A stretch of DNA of 64,000 nucleotides from Bradyrhizobium prioriisuperbiae (GCF_032397745.1 NZ_CP135921.1:3038001-3102000); one strand, 5' to 3'. Shown: positions 43,073 through 53,999, counted from the stretch's first letter. A program made the numbers and translations. Notes: generated by a model not told the origin, from the sequence alone.

Positions 43073-43951
43073 ATGACGACACAGGCGCTTTTGCAAGTGC
43101 TGGCGAGCGGCCTCCTGATGGGGCTGATCTACGCCCTGATCGCGGTGGGGCTGTCGCTGATCTTCGGGCTGATGGACGTGGTGAACTTCGCCCATGGCGA
43201 GTTCCTGATGCTGGCGATGTACGCCACCTTCGGCCTGGTGCTGGCCACCACGCTGGATCCGATCCTGCTGATGCCGCTGGTGGTGGCCATCATGTTCGCG
43301 GTCGGGGTCTCGGCCTATGCCGGCGTGGTGCGTTATGCGATGCGCGCCACCACCAACCAGGGCATGGTGCAGATCTTCGCCACCTTTGGTTTGGCCATCC
43401 TGATCCAGGGCCTGGCGCAGTATTTCTTCACGCCCGATTTCAAGAGCATCCAGCACTCCTGGCTCGGCGGCCGCACCCTCGATGTTGGCGGCGTGTTCCT
43501 GCCCTGGCCGCAGATCTATGGCGGCCTGATTTCGCTTGCGACCTTCGGCGGCCTGTTCCTGCTGATCACCCGCACCGATTTCGGCAAGGCGCTGGAGGCG
43601 ACGCGTGAGGACCAGGGCGCCGTGGCCCTGGTCGGCATCGACCGCAACCGCGTCTTCGCGCTGGGCTGGGGGCTTGGTGCCGCGCTTGTCGGACTTGCCG
43701 GGGCGGTGCTGGCGGTCTTCTATTACATCCATCCCAATGTAGGCAGCACCTTCGGCCTGATCGCCTATGTCACGGTGGCGCTCGGCGGTTTCGGCAGCAT
43801 CTTCGGCGCGCTGGTCGCCGGTGTCGTTGTCGGGCTGGTCGAGGCGCTGACCACGGTGATCCTGCCGCCGGCGCTGAAGTCGGTCGGCATCTACACGCTC
43901 TATCTCGGTGTGTTGTTCATCAGGCCGAGCGGCCTGTTCGGGAGGCTGTGA
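43073..43951 (+). CDS. livH: LivH-type branched-chain amino acid ABC permease
   Basis: This 292-residue inner-membrane permease has LLMGLIYALIAVGLSLIFGLMDVVNFAHGEFLMLAMY near the N-terminus and a C-terminal AYVTVALGGFGSIFGALVAGVVVGLVEAL block, both diagnostic of LivH. The stop overlaps the livM start by one base (TGATG). It follows the insertion sequence by about 180 bases. Confidence 0.94.
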   Translation: MTTQALLQVLASGLLMGLIYALIAVGLSLIFGLMDVVNFAHGEFLMLAMYATFGLVLATTLDPILLMPLVVAIMFAVGVSAYAGVVRYAMRATTNQGMVQIFATFGLAILIQGLAQYFFTPDFKSIQHSWLGGRTLDVGGVFLPWPQIYGGLISLATFGGLFLLITRTDFGKALEATREDQGAVALVGIDRNRVFALGWGLGAALVGLAGAVLAVFYYIHPNVGSTFGLIAYVTVALGGFGSIFGALVAGVVVGLVEALTTVILPPALKSVGIYTLYLGVLFIRPSGLFGRL

Positions 43952-45003
43952 TGAGCGACGATGCCATGACCACACCAGTGGCCACACCTGCAACGACACC
44001 AACGCCGGTCAGTTTGTCTCCGATCGCCGGCCATCTCACCGCCCGCCGCCGCCAGTTGATCACGGCGCTGATCGTGTTTGCGGCGCTGGCGCTGGTGCCC
44101 AAGCTGATCTCCGACGTCTATCTGATGAATGTGCTGATCCTGACGCTGCTGTTCGCGGCGCTGTCGCAGAGCTGGAACATCCTCGGCGGCTATTGCGGCC
44201 AGGTCTCGCTCGGGCATGCGCTGTATTTCGGGATCGGCGCCTATGTCACCAGCATCCTGTTCGTGAAGTTCGGCATCGTGCCCTGGGTGGGCCTGGCCGC
44301 CGGCGGGGTGTTGGCCTCGCTGCTGGCGCTGGCGCTGGGCTATCCCTGTTTTCGGCTGAAGGGGCATTATTTCTCGATCGCCACCATCGTGATCGCCGAG
44401 ATGGGCCTCTTGCTGGTGCACAACTGGGATTATGCAGGGGCTGCGCTCGGCATCCAGTGGCCGTTCGGCCCCGACAGCTGGTGGACACTGCAATTCGCCC
44501 GCGACAAGGCGCCGTACTTCTATTTCGTGCTGGGCTTGTTTGCGGTGGTGTGGCTGGTCACCTTCGCCATTGTGGAGTCGCGCTGGGGTTACTGGTGGCG
44601 GGCGGTGAAGGACAACCCGGAAGCCGCCGAGAGCCTCGGCGTCACCGTGTTCCATTCCAAGATGGCGGCGGCGGGCGTCTCTGCCTTCTTCACCGCCATC
44701 GGTGGTGGCTTCTACGCGGCGTTCGTCTCCTACATCGACCCGGAAAGCGTGATGCAGTTCCGCTTCTCGCTGCTGATGGCGCTGCCGGCGGTGCTGGGTG
44801 GCATCGGCTCGCTGTGGGGGCCGGCGGTCGGCGCCCTGATCCTGATCCCGCTGGCCGAGTTCACCCGCTCCTACATGGGCGGCAGCGGCTCGGGACTCGA
44901 CCTCGCGGTCTATGGCGCCCTGATCATGGTGGTGTCGCTGACCCGTCCCGAGGGCATCATGAGCATCTTCGACGGCTTCGGACGGAAGAGGGCGGCGTCA
45001 TGA
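43951..45003 (+). CDS. livM: LivM-type branched-chain amino acid ABC permease
   Basis: This 350-residue permease has a hydrophilic N-terminus (about 35 residues), then LNILGGYCGQVSLGHALYFGIGAYVTSILF and a C-terminal LPAVLGGIGSLWGPAVGALILIPLAEF. ATG at 43951 was preferred to GTG at 43948 because GGGAGG is better spaced. It overlaps livG as ATGA. Confidence 0.94.
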   Translation: MSDDAMTTPVATPATTPTPVSLSPIAGHLTARRRQLITALIVFAALALVPKLISDVYLMNVLILTLLFAALSQSWNILGGYCGQVSLGHALYFGIGAYVTSILFVKFGIVPWVGLAAGGVLASLLALALGYPCFRLKGHYFSIATIVIAEMGLLLVHNWDYAGAALGIQWPFGPDSWWTLQFARDKAPYFYFVLGLFAVVWLVTFAIVESRWGYWWRAVKDNPEAAESLGVTVFHSKMAAAGVSAFFTAIGGGFYAAFVSYIDPESVMQFRFSLLMALPAVLGGIGSLWGPAVGALILIPLAEFTRSYMGGSGSGLDLAVYGALIMVVSLTRPEGIMSIFDGFGRKRAAS

Positions 45004-45731
45004 GCGAGACGCTGGTGATCTGCAACAAGGTGACCCGCCGTTTCGGCGGCCTGGTGGCCAACGAATCCATCGACATGACCATCAACCGGGGCGAGATTTT
45101 GGGACTCATCGGGCCGAACGGTGCCGGCAAGTCCACGCTGTTCAACCTGATCGCCGGTGCGTTTCCGCCGTCGTCGGGATCGATCCACTTCGAGGGCCGT
45201 GACGTCACAACCATGCCGGCCGCGGATCGCTGCATCCTCGGCATCGCCCGCACCTACCAGGTGCCGCGCTCCTTCGATTCGATGTCGGTGGTGGAGAATG
45301 TCATTGTCGGCGCCTTCGTCCGCCATCCAAGGGCCAGCCAGGCCCGGCTGAAGGCGCTGGAGGTGCTGGACTATGTCGGACTCACTGCGCAAGCCAATGT
45401 CTCGGCCGGTGACCTGACCCCGCCGCAGAAGCGTCGGCTGGAAGTGGCGCGCGCGCTCGCCACCGAACCCAAATTGCTGCTGCTCGATGAAGTGCTGACC
45501 GGACTGACGCCGGCGGAATCCCGCGCCGGCGCTGAACTGGTGCGCAAGATCCGCGACAGCGGCATCACCATTGTGATGGTGGAGCATGTCATGGAGGTGG
45601 TGATGCCGCTGGTGGACCGCGCCGTGGTGCTCAATCTGGGGCGGGTGCTGGCGGAGGGACATCCCAAGGACGTGGTCAAGGACGACGGTGTCATTGCCGC
45701 CTATCTCGGAGATCGCCACCGTGCTGCTTGA
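45000..45731 (+). CDS. livG: LivG-type ABC ATP-binding protein
   Basis: This 243-residue ATPase has Walker A GPNGAGKST, Walker B LLLLDEV followed by LTGLTP, and the C-terminal HPKDVVKDDGVIAAYLGD typical of LivG. The usual signature LSGG is replaced by LTPPQKRRLEVARAL, a variant worth noting. ATG at 45000 overlaps the livM stop; the longer open frame was not used. Confidence 0.92.
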   Translation: MSETLVICNKVTRRFGGLVANESIDMTINRGEILGLIGPNGAGKSTLFNLIAGAFPPSSGSIHFEGRDVTTMPAADRCILGIARTYQVPRSFDSMSVVENVIVGAFVRHPRASQARLKALEVLDYVGLTAQANVSAGDLTPPQKRRLEVARALATEPKLLLLDEVLTGLTPAESRAGAELVRKIRDSGITIVMVEHVMEVVMPLVDRAVVLNLGRVLAEGHPKDVVKDDGVIAAYLGDRHRAA

Positions 45732-46428
45732 GGTCGCAAATATCACCACCGCCTATCGGGGCCTGGTTGCCATCTCCGACATCTCGATCTCGGTTGCCGC
45801 CAACGAGATCGTGACGGTGGCGGGCGCCAATGGCGCCGGCAAGTCGACGCTGTTGAAGTCGATCGCCGGGATGGAAAAGGCCCGTTCCGGCACCGTGAAC
45901 TTTGCCGGCGAACGCATCGACACCGTGCCGGCCCACCAGATCACGGCACGGGGCCTGGCCTATGTGCCGGAGAACAAGCGGCTGTTCCCGCGGCTGTCGG
46001 TGGCCGACAATCTGCGGCTCGGCAGCTATCTGTACCGCGACAAGCCTGATCGTGACGCGCCGCTGGAGTTCGTGTTCAAGCTGTTTCCGCGGCTGCAAGA
46101 GCGGCTGGAGCAGCGTGCGGCGACGCTATCGGGCGGCGAGCAGCAGATGCTGGCGATATCCCGTGCCCTGATGACCCGTCCCAGGCTGCTGATGCTGGAT
46201 GAGCCGTCACAAGGCATCATGCCCAAGCTGGTCGACGAGATTTTTGCCGCCGTGCAGAAGATCCGTGACACCGGCGTCACCGTGCTGCTGGTCGAGCAGC
46301 GGCTGTCGGAGAGCCTGGAGATTTCCGACCGCGCCTATGTGCTGCAGACCGGCCGCATCGTCATGAGCGGCCCTGCCGCGGAGATCCGCGATAACCCGGA
46401 GGTGAGGCGGATCTACCTCGGAATGTGA
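45721..46428 (+). CDS. livF: LivF-type ABC ATP-binding protein
   Basis: This 235-residue ATPase has Walker A GANGAGKST, signature LSGGEQQML, Walker B LLMLDEPSQGIMP and the C-terminal IRDNPEVRRIYLG of LivF. GTG at 45721 overlaps the last 11 bases of livG and has GGAG upstream. It completes the transporter. Confidence 0.92.
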   Translation: MLLEVANITTAYRGLVAISDISISVAANEIVTVAGANGAGKSTLLKSIAGMEKARSGTVNFAGERIDTVPAHQITARGLAYVPENKRLFPRLSVADNLRLGSYLYRDKPDRDAPLEFVFKLFPRLQERLEQRAATLSGGEQQMLAISRALMTRPRLLMLDEPSQGIMPKLVDEIFAAVQKIRDTGVTVLLVEQRLSESLEISDRAYVLQTGRIVMSGPAAEIRDNPEVRRIYLGM

Positions 46429-46538
46429 CGGATGGATCTGCCGAAACGAAACTGACGTAAACCTGAAGGCAGTGCCGACGCAATGCAGCTCTTTGCATGC
46501 GAGCGGTCTGCTATTGTCTGAACTTGACGGAGACTGAG

Positions 46539-49500
46539 ATGTCACGCTGGAATTTCTGGATCGATCGTGGCGGCACGTTCACGGATGTGATCGGCCGCGA
46601 CCCGCAGGGCGGCCTGCACGCCCGCAAGCTGCTGTCGGAAAATCCCGGTGCCTATCGCGACGCCGCGGTCGCCGGCATTCGCGCCCATCTCGGGCTTGAA
46701 ACGGACCAGCCGATCCCGGAAGGTCTGATCGATGAGGTGCGGATGGGGACGACGGTGGCGACCAACGCGCTGCTGGAGCGCAAGGGCGACCGCACGCTGT
46801 TTGTCACCACCCGCGGTTTCCGCGACGTGCTCGAGCTGGGCTACCAGGATCGCCGGCATATCTTCGCCCGCAACATCATCAAGCCCGATCAGCTCTATGA
46901 GCAGGTCATCGAGGTCGATGAGCGCATGCGTGCGGACGGCACGATCGAGCGCGCCATCGATCTGCCTAACGCGGTTGAGGCGATGAAGGCGGCCTATGCG
47001 GCCGGCATCCGCGCCATCGCCATCGCACTGATCCATGGCTATCGGTTTCCCGATCACGAGAAGGCGCTGACGGAAGCCGCCATCCGCATCGGTTTCACCC
47101 AGGTATCGGCGAGCCACGACGTGTCGCCATTGATCAAGCTGGTCGGCCGGGGCGATACCACGGTGGTGGACGCATATCTCTCGCCGATCCTGCGCCGTTA
47201 TGTGGCGCAGGTCTCCGAGGAACTGGATATCAAACGCACCGGCATCCGGCTGATGTTCATGATGTCTTCGGGCGGGCTCACCGCTGCCGATCTGTTCCAG
47301 GGGCGCGATGCCATCCTGTCCGGCCCGGCCGGCGGTGTGGTCGGCTTTGCCAAGACCGGCGACGCGGCCGGCTTTCACCGTGTCATCGGCTTCGACATGG
47401 GGGGCACCTCGACCGACGTCGCGCATTTCAACGGCGAGTACGAGCGCGCGTTCGAAACGGAAGTTGCCGGGGTGCGCAGCCGCGCGCCGATGATGCTGAT
47501 CCACACCGTGGCGGCGGGAGGCGGATCGCTGCTGCAGTTCGACGGCGCCCGCTTCCGTGTCGGCCCGGAATCCGCCGGCGCCAACCCAGGACCGGCGTGC
47601 TATCGCCGCGGCGGGCCGCTGGCAGTGACCGACGCCAATGTCATGACCGGAAAGCTGATTGCGGATTTCTTTCCGGCGATCTTTGGCCCCGACCAGAGGC
47701 AGCCGCTTGATACCTCGATCGTGCGCGATAAGTTCGCCGAGATGGCGACGCAGGTTGGAGGCGGCCAGACACCGGAACAGGTCGCCGATGGCTTCATCCA
47801 GATCGCGGTCGCCAACATGGCGGAAGCGATCAAGAAGATTTCTGTGCAGCGCGGCTACGACATCACCGCCTATGCGCTGAATTGTTTCGGCGGCGCCGGC
47901 GGGCAGCACGCATGCCTGGTGGCCGATGCGCTTGGCATGACCAAGGTGCTGATCCATCCGATGTCCGGCCTGTTGTCGGCGTATGGCATGGGCCTCGCGG
48001 ACATCCGCGCCGTCCGGGTGCAGGCGCTTGACGTGCCGCTGGAGGCGGCGAGCGAGCCGCTGGCAGCGATTGGCAAGGAGCTCGGCGATCTCTGCCTGTC
48101 GGAATTGACCGGGCAGGGGGTTGAGCGCAGTGCTGTCACCGTCAATGTCAGCGCCCACATCCGATATGCCGGCACCGACACCACGCTGGAGATCCCCGCA
48201 TTCTCCAGCCGTGCCGGCCAGATCTCCGCCGATCATCGCCAGACACTGCGGGACAATTTCCTGACAGCCCATCGCCAGCGATTCGGTTTTGTCGACGGGT
48301 CCAAACCGCTGGTGGTCGAGGCGATCAGTGTCGAGGCGGTTGGCGGCGCGGCAACATTCAGCGAGCCGGAGCGCGAGGCTGTGGCGGCGGACATTCCGCC
48401 CAGCGCACGTCGCACGCAGTTCTTCAGCGCTGGCCGCTGGCATGAAGCTGAGGTCTATCAGCGCGAAGCGATCGTCCCTGGACACCGCATGCCGGGTCCC
48501 GCTGTTATCATCGAGCCGAACCAGACCATCGTGGTGGAAGATGGCTGGGAAGCCCGGCTGACCGGGCGCGACCATTTGGTGCTGGCGCGGGTCAAGGCGA
48601 TGCCGGCGCGGGCCGCGGTCGGCACCGCCGCCGATCCGGTGATGCTGGAAATCTTCAACAATCTGTTCATGTCGATTGCCGAACAGATGGGCGTCACCCT
48701 GCAGAACACCGCCTATTCGGTCAACATCAAGGAACGGCTCGATTTTTCCTGTGCGATCTTCGATGCCACAGGCGCGCTTGTCGCCAATGCACCGCACATG
48801 CCGGTGCATTTGGGATCGATGGACAAGTCGGTCGAAACCATCCTGACCCAGAATACGGATATCCGCCCCGGCGACGTCTATGCGATCAACGCGCCCTATA
48901 ATGGCGGCACCCATCTGCCGGATATCACGGTCTGCACCCCGGTGTTCGACGACAGCGAGACGAAGATCATCTTCTGGATCGCCAGCCGCGGCCATCATGC
49001 CGATGTCGGCGGCATCGCGCCGGGCTCAATGTCGCCGGTCGCCGTCACCATCGAGGAAGAGGGCGTCTACATCGACAACTTCAAACTGGTTGATCGCGGA
49101 ACGTTCCGGGAAAAGGAACTCGAAACGCTGCTGACCACGGCCAGGTATCCGGTGCGCAATGCCGTGCAGAACATCAATGATCTCAAGGCGCAGATCGCGG
49201 CCAATGAGAAGGGTGTGGCCGAACTGAAGAAGATGATCGGCTATTTCGGCATGGATGTGGTCAATGCCTATATGGGCCACGTCCAGGACAACGCCGAGGA
49301 GAGTGTCCGGCGGGTGCTCGATCGGCTGGCTGATGGCGAATTCAGCTACGAGATCGACCAAGGCTCGGTCATCAAGGTCAGGATCAGCGTCGACAAGGCG
49401 AAGCGTGAGGCCACCGTCGATTTCACCGGCACCAGCCCGCAGCGGCCGGACAATTTCAATGCGCCGGCGCCTGTCACCCGCGCCGCCGTGCTTTATGTGT

Positions 49501-50177
49501 TCCGGGTCATGGTCGACGACATGATCCCGATGAATGCCGGGTGTCTGCGCCCAATCAGGCTGGTGGTGCCTGAGGGGTCGATGCTGGCACCGCGTTATCC
49601 CGCCGCCGTCGTTGCCGGCAATGTCGAGGTCAGCCAGGCGGTCACCAACTGCCTGTTCGGTGCGCTGAAGGCGCTGGCAAGCGCCCAGGGCACCATGAAC
49701 AACCTGACTTTTGGCAATGATCGTTACCAGTATTACGAGACGATCTGTTCCGGTGCGCCGGCAGGTCCTGATTTCGATGGCGCGTCCGGCGTGCACACCC
49801 ACATGACCAATTCACGCCTGACCGATCCGGAGATCCTGGAAACGCGTTTTCCGGTGGTGCTGGAAGAGTTCACCATCCGCCGCGGCTCCGGCGGCAGGGG
49901 GCGGCACACGGCAGGCGACGGCACGCGGCGCACCATCCGCTTCCTGGAAACCATGGAGTGCGCGATTCTTTCCGGTCATCGGCGTGTCCAGCCGTTCGGC
50001 GTCGACGGCGGAGAGCCCGGTCAGCTCGGTGAAAATCTTGTGCGCCGCACCGGCGGCATTGAGAAGCTGGGCGGATGCGCCAGCGTGGTGCTGGTCGCAG
50101 GTGACGCGGTGACCATCGTTACTCCGACGGGCGGTGGGTTTGGCTCAGTCAGCGGGTCGCCGAAAACGCAAATGTGA
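46539..50177 (+). CDS. fused 5-oxoprolinase/hydantoinase (HyuA-HyuB)
   Basis: This 1212-residue ATP-dependent enzyme of the OPLAH type fuses HyuA (residues 1 to about 700) and HyuB (about 700-1212). HyuA starts [14 protein letters not shown] and contains GGPAGG-type and [14 protein letters not shown] nucleotide motifs. HyuB contains [33 protein letters not shown] and [16 protein letters not shown]. The reaction is hydrolysis of 5-oxoproline (pyroglutamate) to glutamate, or of a related hydantoin or N-methylhydantoin. ATG at 46539 has ACGGAGA upstream. Position between liv genes and glutamate dehydrogenase favours 5-oxoproline. Confidence 0.9.
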   Translation: MSRWNFWIDRGGTFTDVIGRDPQGGLHARKLLSENPGAYRDAAVAGIRAHLGLETDQPIPEGLIDEVRMGTTVATNALLERKGDRTLFVTTRGFRDVLELGYQDRRHIFARNIIKPDQLYEQVIEVDERMRADGTIERAIDLPNAVEAMKAAYAAGIRAIAIALIHGYRFPDHEKALTEAAIRIGFTQVSASHDVSPLIKLVGRGDTTVVDAYLSPILRRYVAQVSEELDIKRTGIRLMFMMSSGGLTAADLFQGRDAILSGPAGGVVGFAKTGDAAGFHRVIGFDMGGTSTDVAHFNGEYERAFETEVAGVRSRAPMMLIHTVAAGGGSLLQFDGARFRVGPESAGANPGPACYRRGGPLAVTDANVMTGKLIADFFPAIFGPDQRQPLDTSIVRDKFAEMATQVGGGQTPEQVADGFIQIAVANMAEAIKKISVQRGYDITAYALNCFGGAGGQHACLVADALGMTKVLIHPMSGLLSAYGMGLADIRAVRVQALDVPLEAASEPLAAIGKELGDLCLSELTGQGVERSAVTVNVSAHIRYAGTDTTLEIPAFSSRAGQISADHRQTLRDNFLTAHRQRFGFVDGSKPLVVEAISVEAVGGAATFSEPEREAVAADIPPSARRTQFFSAGRWHEAEVYQREAIVPGHRMPGPAVIIEPNQTIVVEDGWEARLTGRDHLVLARVKAMPARAAVGTAADPVMLEIFNNLFMSIAEQMGVTLQNTAYSVNIKERLDFSCAIFDATGALVANAPHMPVHLGSMDKSVETILTQNTDIRPGDVYAINAPYNGGTHLPDITVCTPVFDDSETKIIFWIASRGHHADVGGIAPGSMSPVAVTIEEEGVYIDNFKLVDRGTFREKELETLLTTARYPVRNAVQNINDLKAQIAANEKGVAELKKMIGYFGMDVVNAYMGHVQDNAEESVRRVLDRLADGEFSYEIDQGSVIKVRISVDKAKREATVDFTGTSPQRPDNFNAPAPVTRAAVLYVFRVMVDDMIPMNAGCLRPIRLVVPEGSMLAPRYPAAVVAGNVEVSQAVTNCLFGALKALASAQGTMNNLTFGNDRYQYYETICSGAPAGPDFDGASGVHTHMTNSRLTDPEILETRFPVVLEEFTIRRGSGGRGRHTAGDGTRRTIRFLETMECAILSGHRRVQPFGVDGGEPGQLGENLVRRTGGIEKLGGCASVVLVAGDAVTIVTPTGGGFGSVSGSPKTQM

Positions 50178-50321
50178 AATTTGCATTGGACACCTGATCT
50201 TGAAATCGAGCATCTGGTTTGATCGCTGCCGGATAAAAAAAGACGGCGGCGTGAGAACGCGCGCTGCTCAACGCAACGCGTGGCTCGATGCAATTGAATG
50301 CGACCAGCAAAGGAGGATCGA

Positions 50322-51581
50322 ATGACTGTGTATAGCGGTCCGGTTTTCGAGATGGCGGTCAACCAGTTCGGTGTCATCGCCGACCATCTGTCGATCCCAG
50401 TGGACGAGCGCGCCCGCCTGCTGATGCCCAAGCGCGCGATCACGATTTCCTGTCCGATCCATCGCGATGACGGCACCACCGCGGTGTTCGAGGGGTATCG
50501 CGTGCAGCATCATCTCACCCTTGGTCCTACCAAGGGCGGCACGCGGTTCGCCGCCAGTGTCGATCTTGGCGAGGTCGCCGCACTCGCGATCTGGATGAGC
50601 TGGAAATGCGCACTGGTCGGTTTGCCCTATGGCGGCGCCAAGGGCGGCATCGGGGTCGATCCGTCCACCTTGTCGAAGCACGAGCTCGAGGCGCTGTCAC
50701 GGCGCTACATGCAGGAGATGATTCCGTTCGTCGGGCCGCACACCGATGTGATGGCGCCGGACATGGGCACCAACGAGCAGGTGATGGCATGGTTCATGGA
50801 TACCTACTCGATGTACCAGGGCCGCACCGTCACCGAGATCGTCACCGGCAAGCCGGTGACCGCCGGCGGCACGCTCGGGCGGCGTGAAGCGACCGGACGT
50901 GGCGTGGCCTATCTCACCCGTCGCGTGCTCAACGATTTGCAGATCGCGCTCAACGGCGCGACCGCGGTGGTGCAGGGGTTCGGCAATGTCGGCTCCATTG
51001 CCGCGCTGGAATTGCACAATATGGGCGTGAAGGTGATCGCGGTGAGCGATCACACCGGTGCGCTGCATCGCGCCGCGGGACTCGATATTCCCGCACTGGT
51101 CGAGTATGCGGCGCTCCGCGGCAGCCTCATGGGCTATTCCAACGAACTCGCCATCGACCCGCAGGAAATCCTGATGCTGGCCTGCGACGTCGTCGTTCCC
51201 GCCGCCATGGAGCGGGTGATCGACGCCAAGGTTGCGGAGAAGCTGCGCTGCCGCGTCGTCGCCGAGGGCGCCAATGGCCCGACCACACCCGAGGCGGACC
51301 TGATCCTGGAAAAGCGCCAGGACGAGATCTTCCTGATCCCGGACATTCTCTGCAATTCCGGCGGCGTGGTCGTCAGCTACTTCGAATGGGTGCAGGACCT
51401 GCAGCAGCTATTCTGGGAAGAGGAAGAGGTGATGCGGCGCGAGTATCAGATTCTCGACCGCGCCTTCGACCGAATGGTGGCGCGCGCCAAACGTGACAAG
51501 ATTTTCAACCGCACCGCGGCCATGGCCATGGGCGTGGAGCGTGTCCGCGGCGCCAAGGATACCCGCGGCCTGTTCCCATGA
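50322..51581 (+). CDS. glutamate dehydrogenase (Glu/Leu/Phe/Val dehydrogenase family)
   Basis: This 419-residue enzyme oxidatively deaminates glutamate to 2-oxoglutarate. It has the active-site lysine block LPYGGAKGGIGVDPSTLS, the HLTLGPTKGGTRF block, DMGTNEQVMAWFMDTYS and the NAD site VVQGFGNVGSIAALELHNMG. The start at 50322 has a strong AAAGGAGG site. It probably takes up the glutamate made by the oxoprolinase encoded upstream. The cofactor, NAD or NADP, is not decided from sequence. Confidence 0.93.
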   Translation: MTVYSGPVFEMAVNQFGVIADHLSIPVDERARLLMPKRAITISCPIHRDDGTTAVFEGYRVQHHLTLGPTKGGTRFAASVDLGEVAALAIWMSWKCALVGLPYGGAKGGIGVDPSTLSKHELEALSRRYMQEMIPFVGPHTDVMAPDMGTNEQVMAWFMDTYSMYQGRTVTEIVTGKPVTAGGTLGRREATGRGVAYLTRRVLNDLQIALNGATAVVQGFGNVGSIAALELHNMGVKVIAVSDHTGALHRAAGLDIPALVEYAALRGSLMGYSNELAIDPQEILMLACDVVVPAAMERVIDAKVAEKLRCRVVAEGANGPTTPEADLILEKRQDEIFLIPDILCNSGGVVVSYFEWVQDLQQLFWEEEEVMRREYQILDRAFDRMVARAKRDKIFNRTAAMAMGVERVRGAKDTRGLFP

Positions 51582-51676
51582 TGGGCGCGGTGTGAACAAC
51601 GCTGGTGTGTCGCCAAGGCGCTTGAGCGTAACAGTCATTCGCGTCAGATTGACGTGTCCGCGCAGATCCGGAGGGG

Positions 51677-53215
51677 ATGGTGGCGACGATTGTCATGACA
51701 CCCGGCGCCGTTCCGCTTTCTGATTGGCGTGCGGTCTATCGCGGCGCAGTCCCGACACTCGATCCGGCTTGCCGTCCGGCGGTGCAGGCGAGCGCGGATA
51801 CGGTTGCCCGTATCGTGGCGAAGGGCGAGCCGGTCTACGGCATCAACACCGGTTTCGGCAAACTCGCAAGCGTTCGCATCGGCGCGGCCGACCTCGTCAC
51901 GCTTCAGCGCAACATCGTGCTGTCCCACGCCGCCGGTGTCGGCGAGGCCATGCCGGTGGCGATTGCCCGGCTGATGATGGCCCTGAAGCTTGCCAGCTTG
52001 GGGCAGGGCGCTTCCGGTGTTCAGCCTGCGACACTGGATTTCATGCAGGCCATGCTGGCGCACGACATCATTCCCGTGGTGCCGGCGCAGGGATCGGTCG
52101 GTGCCTCCGGCGATCTTGCGCCGCTTGCCCAGATGGCAGCCGTGATGATCGGTGTCGGTGAAGCCTTCACCAGGGTCGGTCGCCTGCCGGCGGCGGCGGC
52201 GCTGGCGAGTGCCGGCCTTTCGCCGCTGACGCTCGGTGCCAAGGAAGGCCTCGCTCTCCTCAACGGCACGCAGTTTTCCACCGCCTATGCGCTGGCGGCA
52301 CTGTTCGAGGCCGAGACGGTGTTCCGCTCCGCACTCGTCACCGGCGCGCTGTCCACCGACGCGGCGCGCGGCTCGGATACGCCATTCGATCCGCGCATCC
52401 ATCAATTGCGCAAGCATCGCGGCCAGGTCGAAACCGCGGCGGCGCTGCGCGCGCTGCTTGCCGGCAGCGCGATCCGCGCATCGCATCTGGTCGGCGACGA
52501 GCGGGTGCAGGATCCGTACTGTCTGCGCTGTCAGCCGCAAGTCATGGGCGCCTGTCTCGATCTCTTGCGCCAAGCCGCGGCAACGCTTCTGATCGAGGCC
52601 AATAGCGTCTCCGACAATCCGCTGATTTTTTCCGCCGATGACGAAGCGTTGTCGGGCGGCAACTTCCACGCCGAGCCGGTGGCGTTTGCCGCCGACATGA
52701 TCGCGCTCGCGCTGTGCGAGATCGGTTCGCTGGCGGAGCGGCGCATTGCCATGCTGGTCGATCCGGCATTGTCCGGCCTGCCGGCGTTCCTGACCGCAAA
52801 GCCCGGCCTCAATTCCGGATTCATGCTGGCGCAGGTCACGGCCGCCGCATTGGTCTCCGAGAACAAGCAGCGGGCCTATCCGGCCAGCGTCGATTCCATC
52901 CCGACATCCGCGAACCAGGAGGATCACGTGTCGATGGCGGCGCACGGGGCCCGCCGGCTGCTGCCGATGGCGGAGAACGTCTCTGCCGTCATCGGCATCG
53001 AATTGCTCGCAGCCGCGCAAGCCTGCGACTTTCATGCGCCGCTGGCCTCAAGCGCCGCGCTTGAAGCGGTCCGGCACCTGCTCCGCAGCGCGGTGCCGCA
53101 TCTCGACGACGATCGTTATTTCCATCCGGATATCGACTGGGCCATCCGCCTGGTGCGCAATGGCGAGGTCGTCACGGCTGCGAGCACGATCGCGTTGCCG
53201 GAGATCGCTCTCTGA
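51677..53215 (+). CDS. hutH: histidine ammonia-lyase-type aromatic amino acid lyase
   Basis: This 512-residue lyase of the HAL/PAL family has the MIO-forming Ala-Ser-Gly in [15 protein letters not shown], plus [29 protein letters not shown] and [14 protein letters not shown]. It most likely converts histidine to urocanate and ammonia. No hutU, hutI or hutG is in the window, so a different amino acid substrate is possible. The GGAGGGG site abuts the ATG at 51677; a downstream ATG at 51695 cannot be excluded. Confidence 0.85.
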   Translation: MVATIVMTPGAVPLSDWRAVYRGAVPTLDPACRPAVQASADTVARIVAKGEPVYGINTGFGKLASVRIGAADLVTLQRNIVLSHAAGVGEAMPVAIARLMMALKLASLGQGASGVQPATLDFMQAMLAHDIIPVVPAQGSVGASGDLAPLAQMAAVMIGVGEAFTRVGRLPAAAALASAGLSPLTLGAKEGLALLNGTQFSTAYALAALFEAETVFRSALVTGALSTDAARGSDTPFDPRIHQLRKHRGQVETAAALRALLAGSAIRASHLVGDERVQDPYCLRCQPQVMGACLDLLRQAAATLLIEANSVSDNPLIFSADDEALSGGNFHAEPVAFAADMIALALCEIGSLAERRIAMLVDPALSGLPAFLTAKPGLNSGFMLAQVTAAALVSENKQRAYPASVDSIPTSANQEDHVSMAAHGARRLLPMAENVSAVIGIELLAAAQACDFHAPLASSAALEAVRHLLRSAVPHLDDDRYFHPDIDWAIRLVRNGEVVTAASTIALPEIAL

Positions 53216-53999
53216 TCATCTCAAAGAGCCGAGTGCCGCAACGATGGCATCGAGCCCGTCGGTCAGTGCCGCCGGCCCCGGTTGCAAAATGATCGGAGAC
53301 TTGATCTCGATAATGCGATTGTCGCGGATCGCCGGTAGCTCGCTCCAGCCCGGGCGCTGCCGGATCTTGTCGGGCACGACCTTCTTGCCACACCAGGAGG
53401 CGAGAATGATCTCGGGTGCCGCCGCAATCACCTGGTCCGACGAAACAATGCGGGCCTTGGCGGATTTCTCCGTGCTCAGATGTGCGAACACGTCCCGTCC
53501 GCCGGCGATGCCGATCAGTTCCGACACCCAGCCGATGCCGCTGATCATCGGCTCGTCCCATTCCTCGAAATAGACCTTTGGACGCGATGATTGCTGCGGC
53601 CACCTGTTCGAGGCGGCGCGCATAACCGTCGGCCAGCGCGTTCGCTCGCGCCGCCGCATCGACCATCGCGCCGAGCGTGCGGATCATGGCGAGAATGCCG
53701 GCGATGTCGCGCTGGTTGAAAACATGCACCGCGATGCCGGCACGCACCAGGTCAGCGACGATATCGGCCTGCAGGTCGGAGAACGCCAGCACGAGATCGG
53801 GCGCAAGCGCCGTGATCTTGGGGATGTCAGCCGAGATGAAGGCGGATACCCGGGGTTTTTCCTTCCGTACGCCCGCTGGTCGAACCGCGTAGCCGGACAC
53901 GCCGACAATACGATCCTGCTCCCCGAGCAGATACAGCGTTTCGACGGTTTCCTCGGTGAGGCAGACGATTCGGCGTGGCGGGTAGTGTTGCATGGCCAT
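53216..53999 (-). pseudogene. BtuF-like cobalamin-type periplasmic binding protein, frameshifted
   Basis: The first half (MAMQHYPPRRIVCLTEETVETLYLLGEQDRIVGVSGYAVRP ... LADGYARRLEQVAAAIIAS) and the second half (RPKVYFEEWDEPMISGIGWVSELIGIAGG ... LPAIRDNRIIEIK) are both well conserved BtuF/FecB-type sequence but in different frames. The shift lies near 53575-53585, equivalent to one extra base or two missing. Together they make about 261 residues. No signal peptide is seen. It could be a true mutation or a sequence error. It is convergent with hutH, with stops adjoining. Confidence 0.75.

Noticed and set aside
41564..44002. An 812-codon minus-strand open frame across the insertion sequence and livH
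   Set aside because: It runs through the transposase in another frame and antisense to livH; the intact transposase frame explains the region.
46542..48998. An 818-codon open frame antisense to the oxoprolinase gene
   Set aside because: It is a high-GC shadow frame: low-complexity His/Arg/Asp-rich translation, no domain pattern, and the sense strand holds a clear conserved enzyme.
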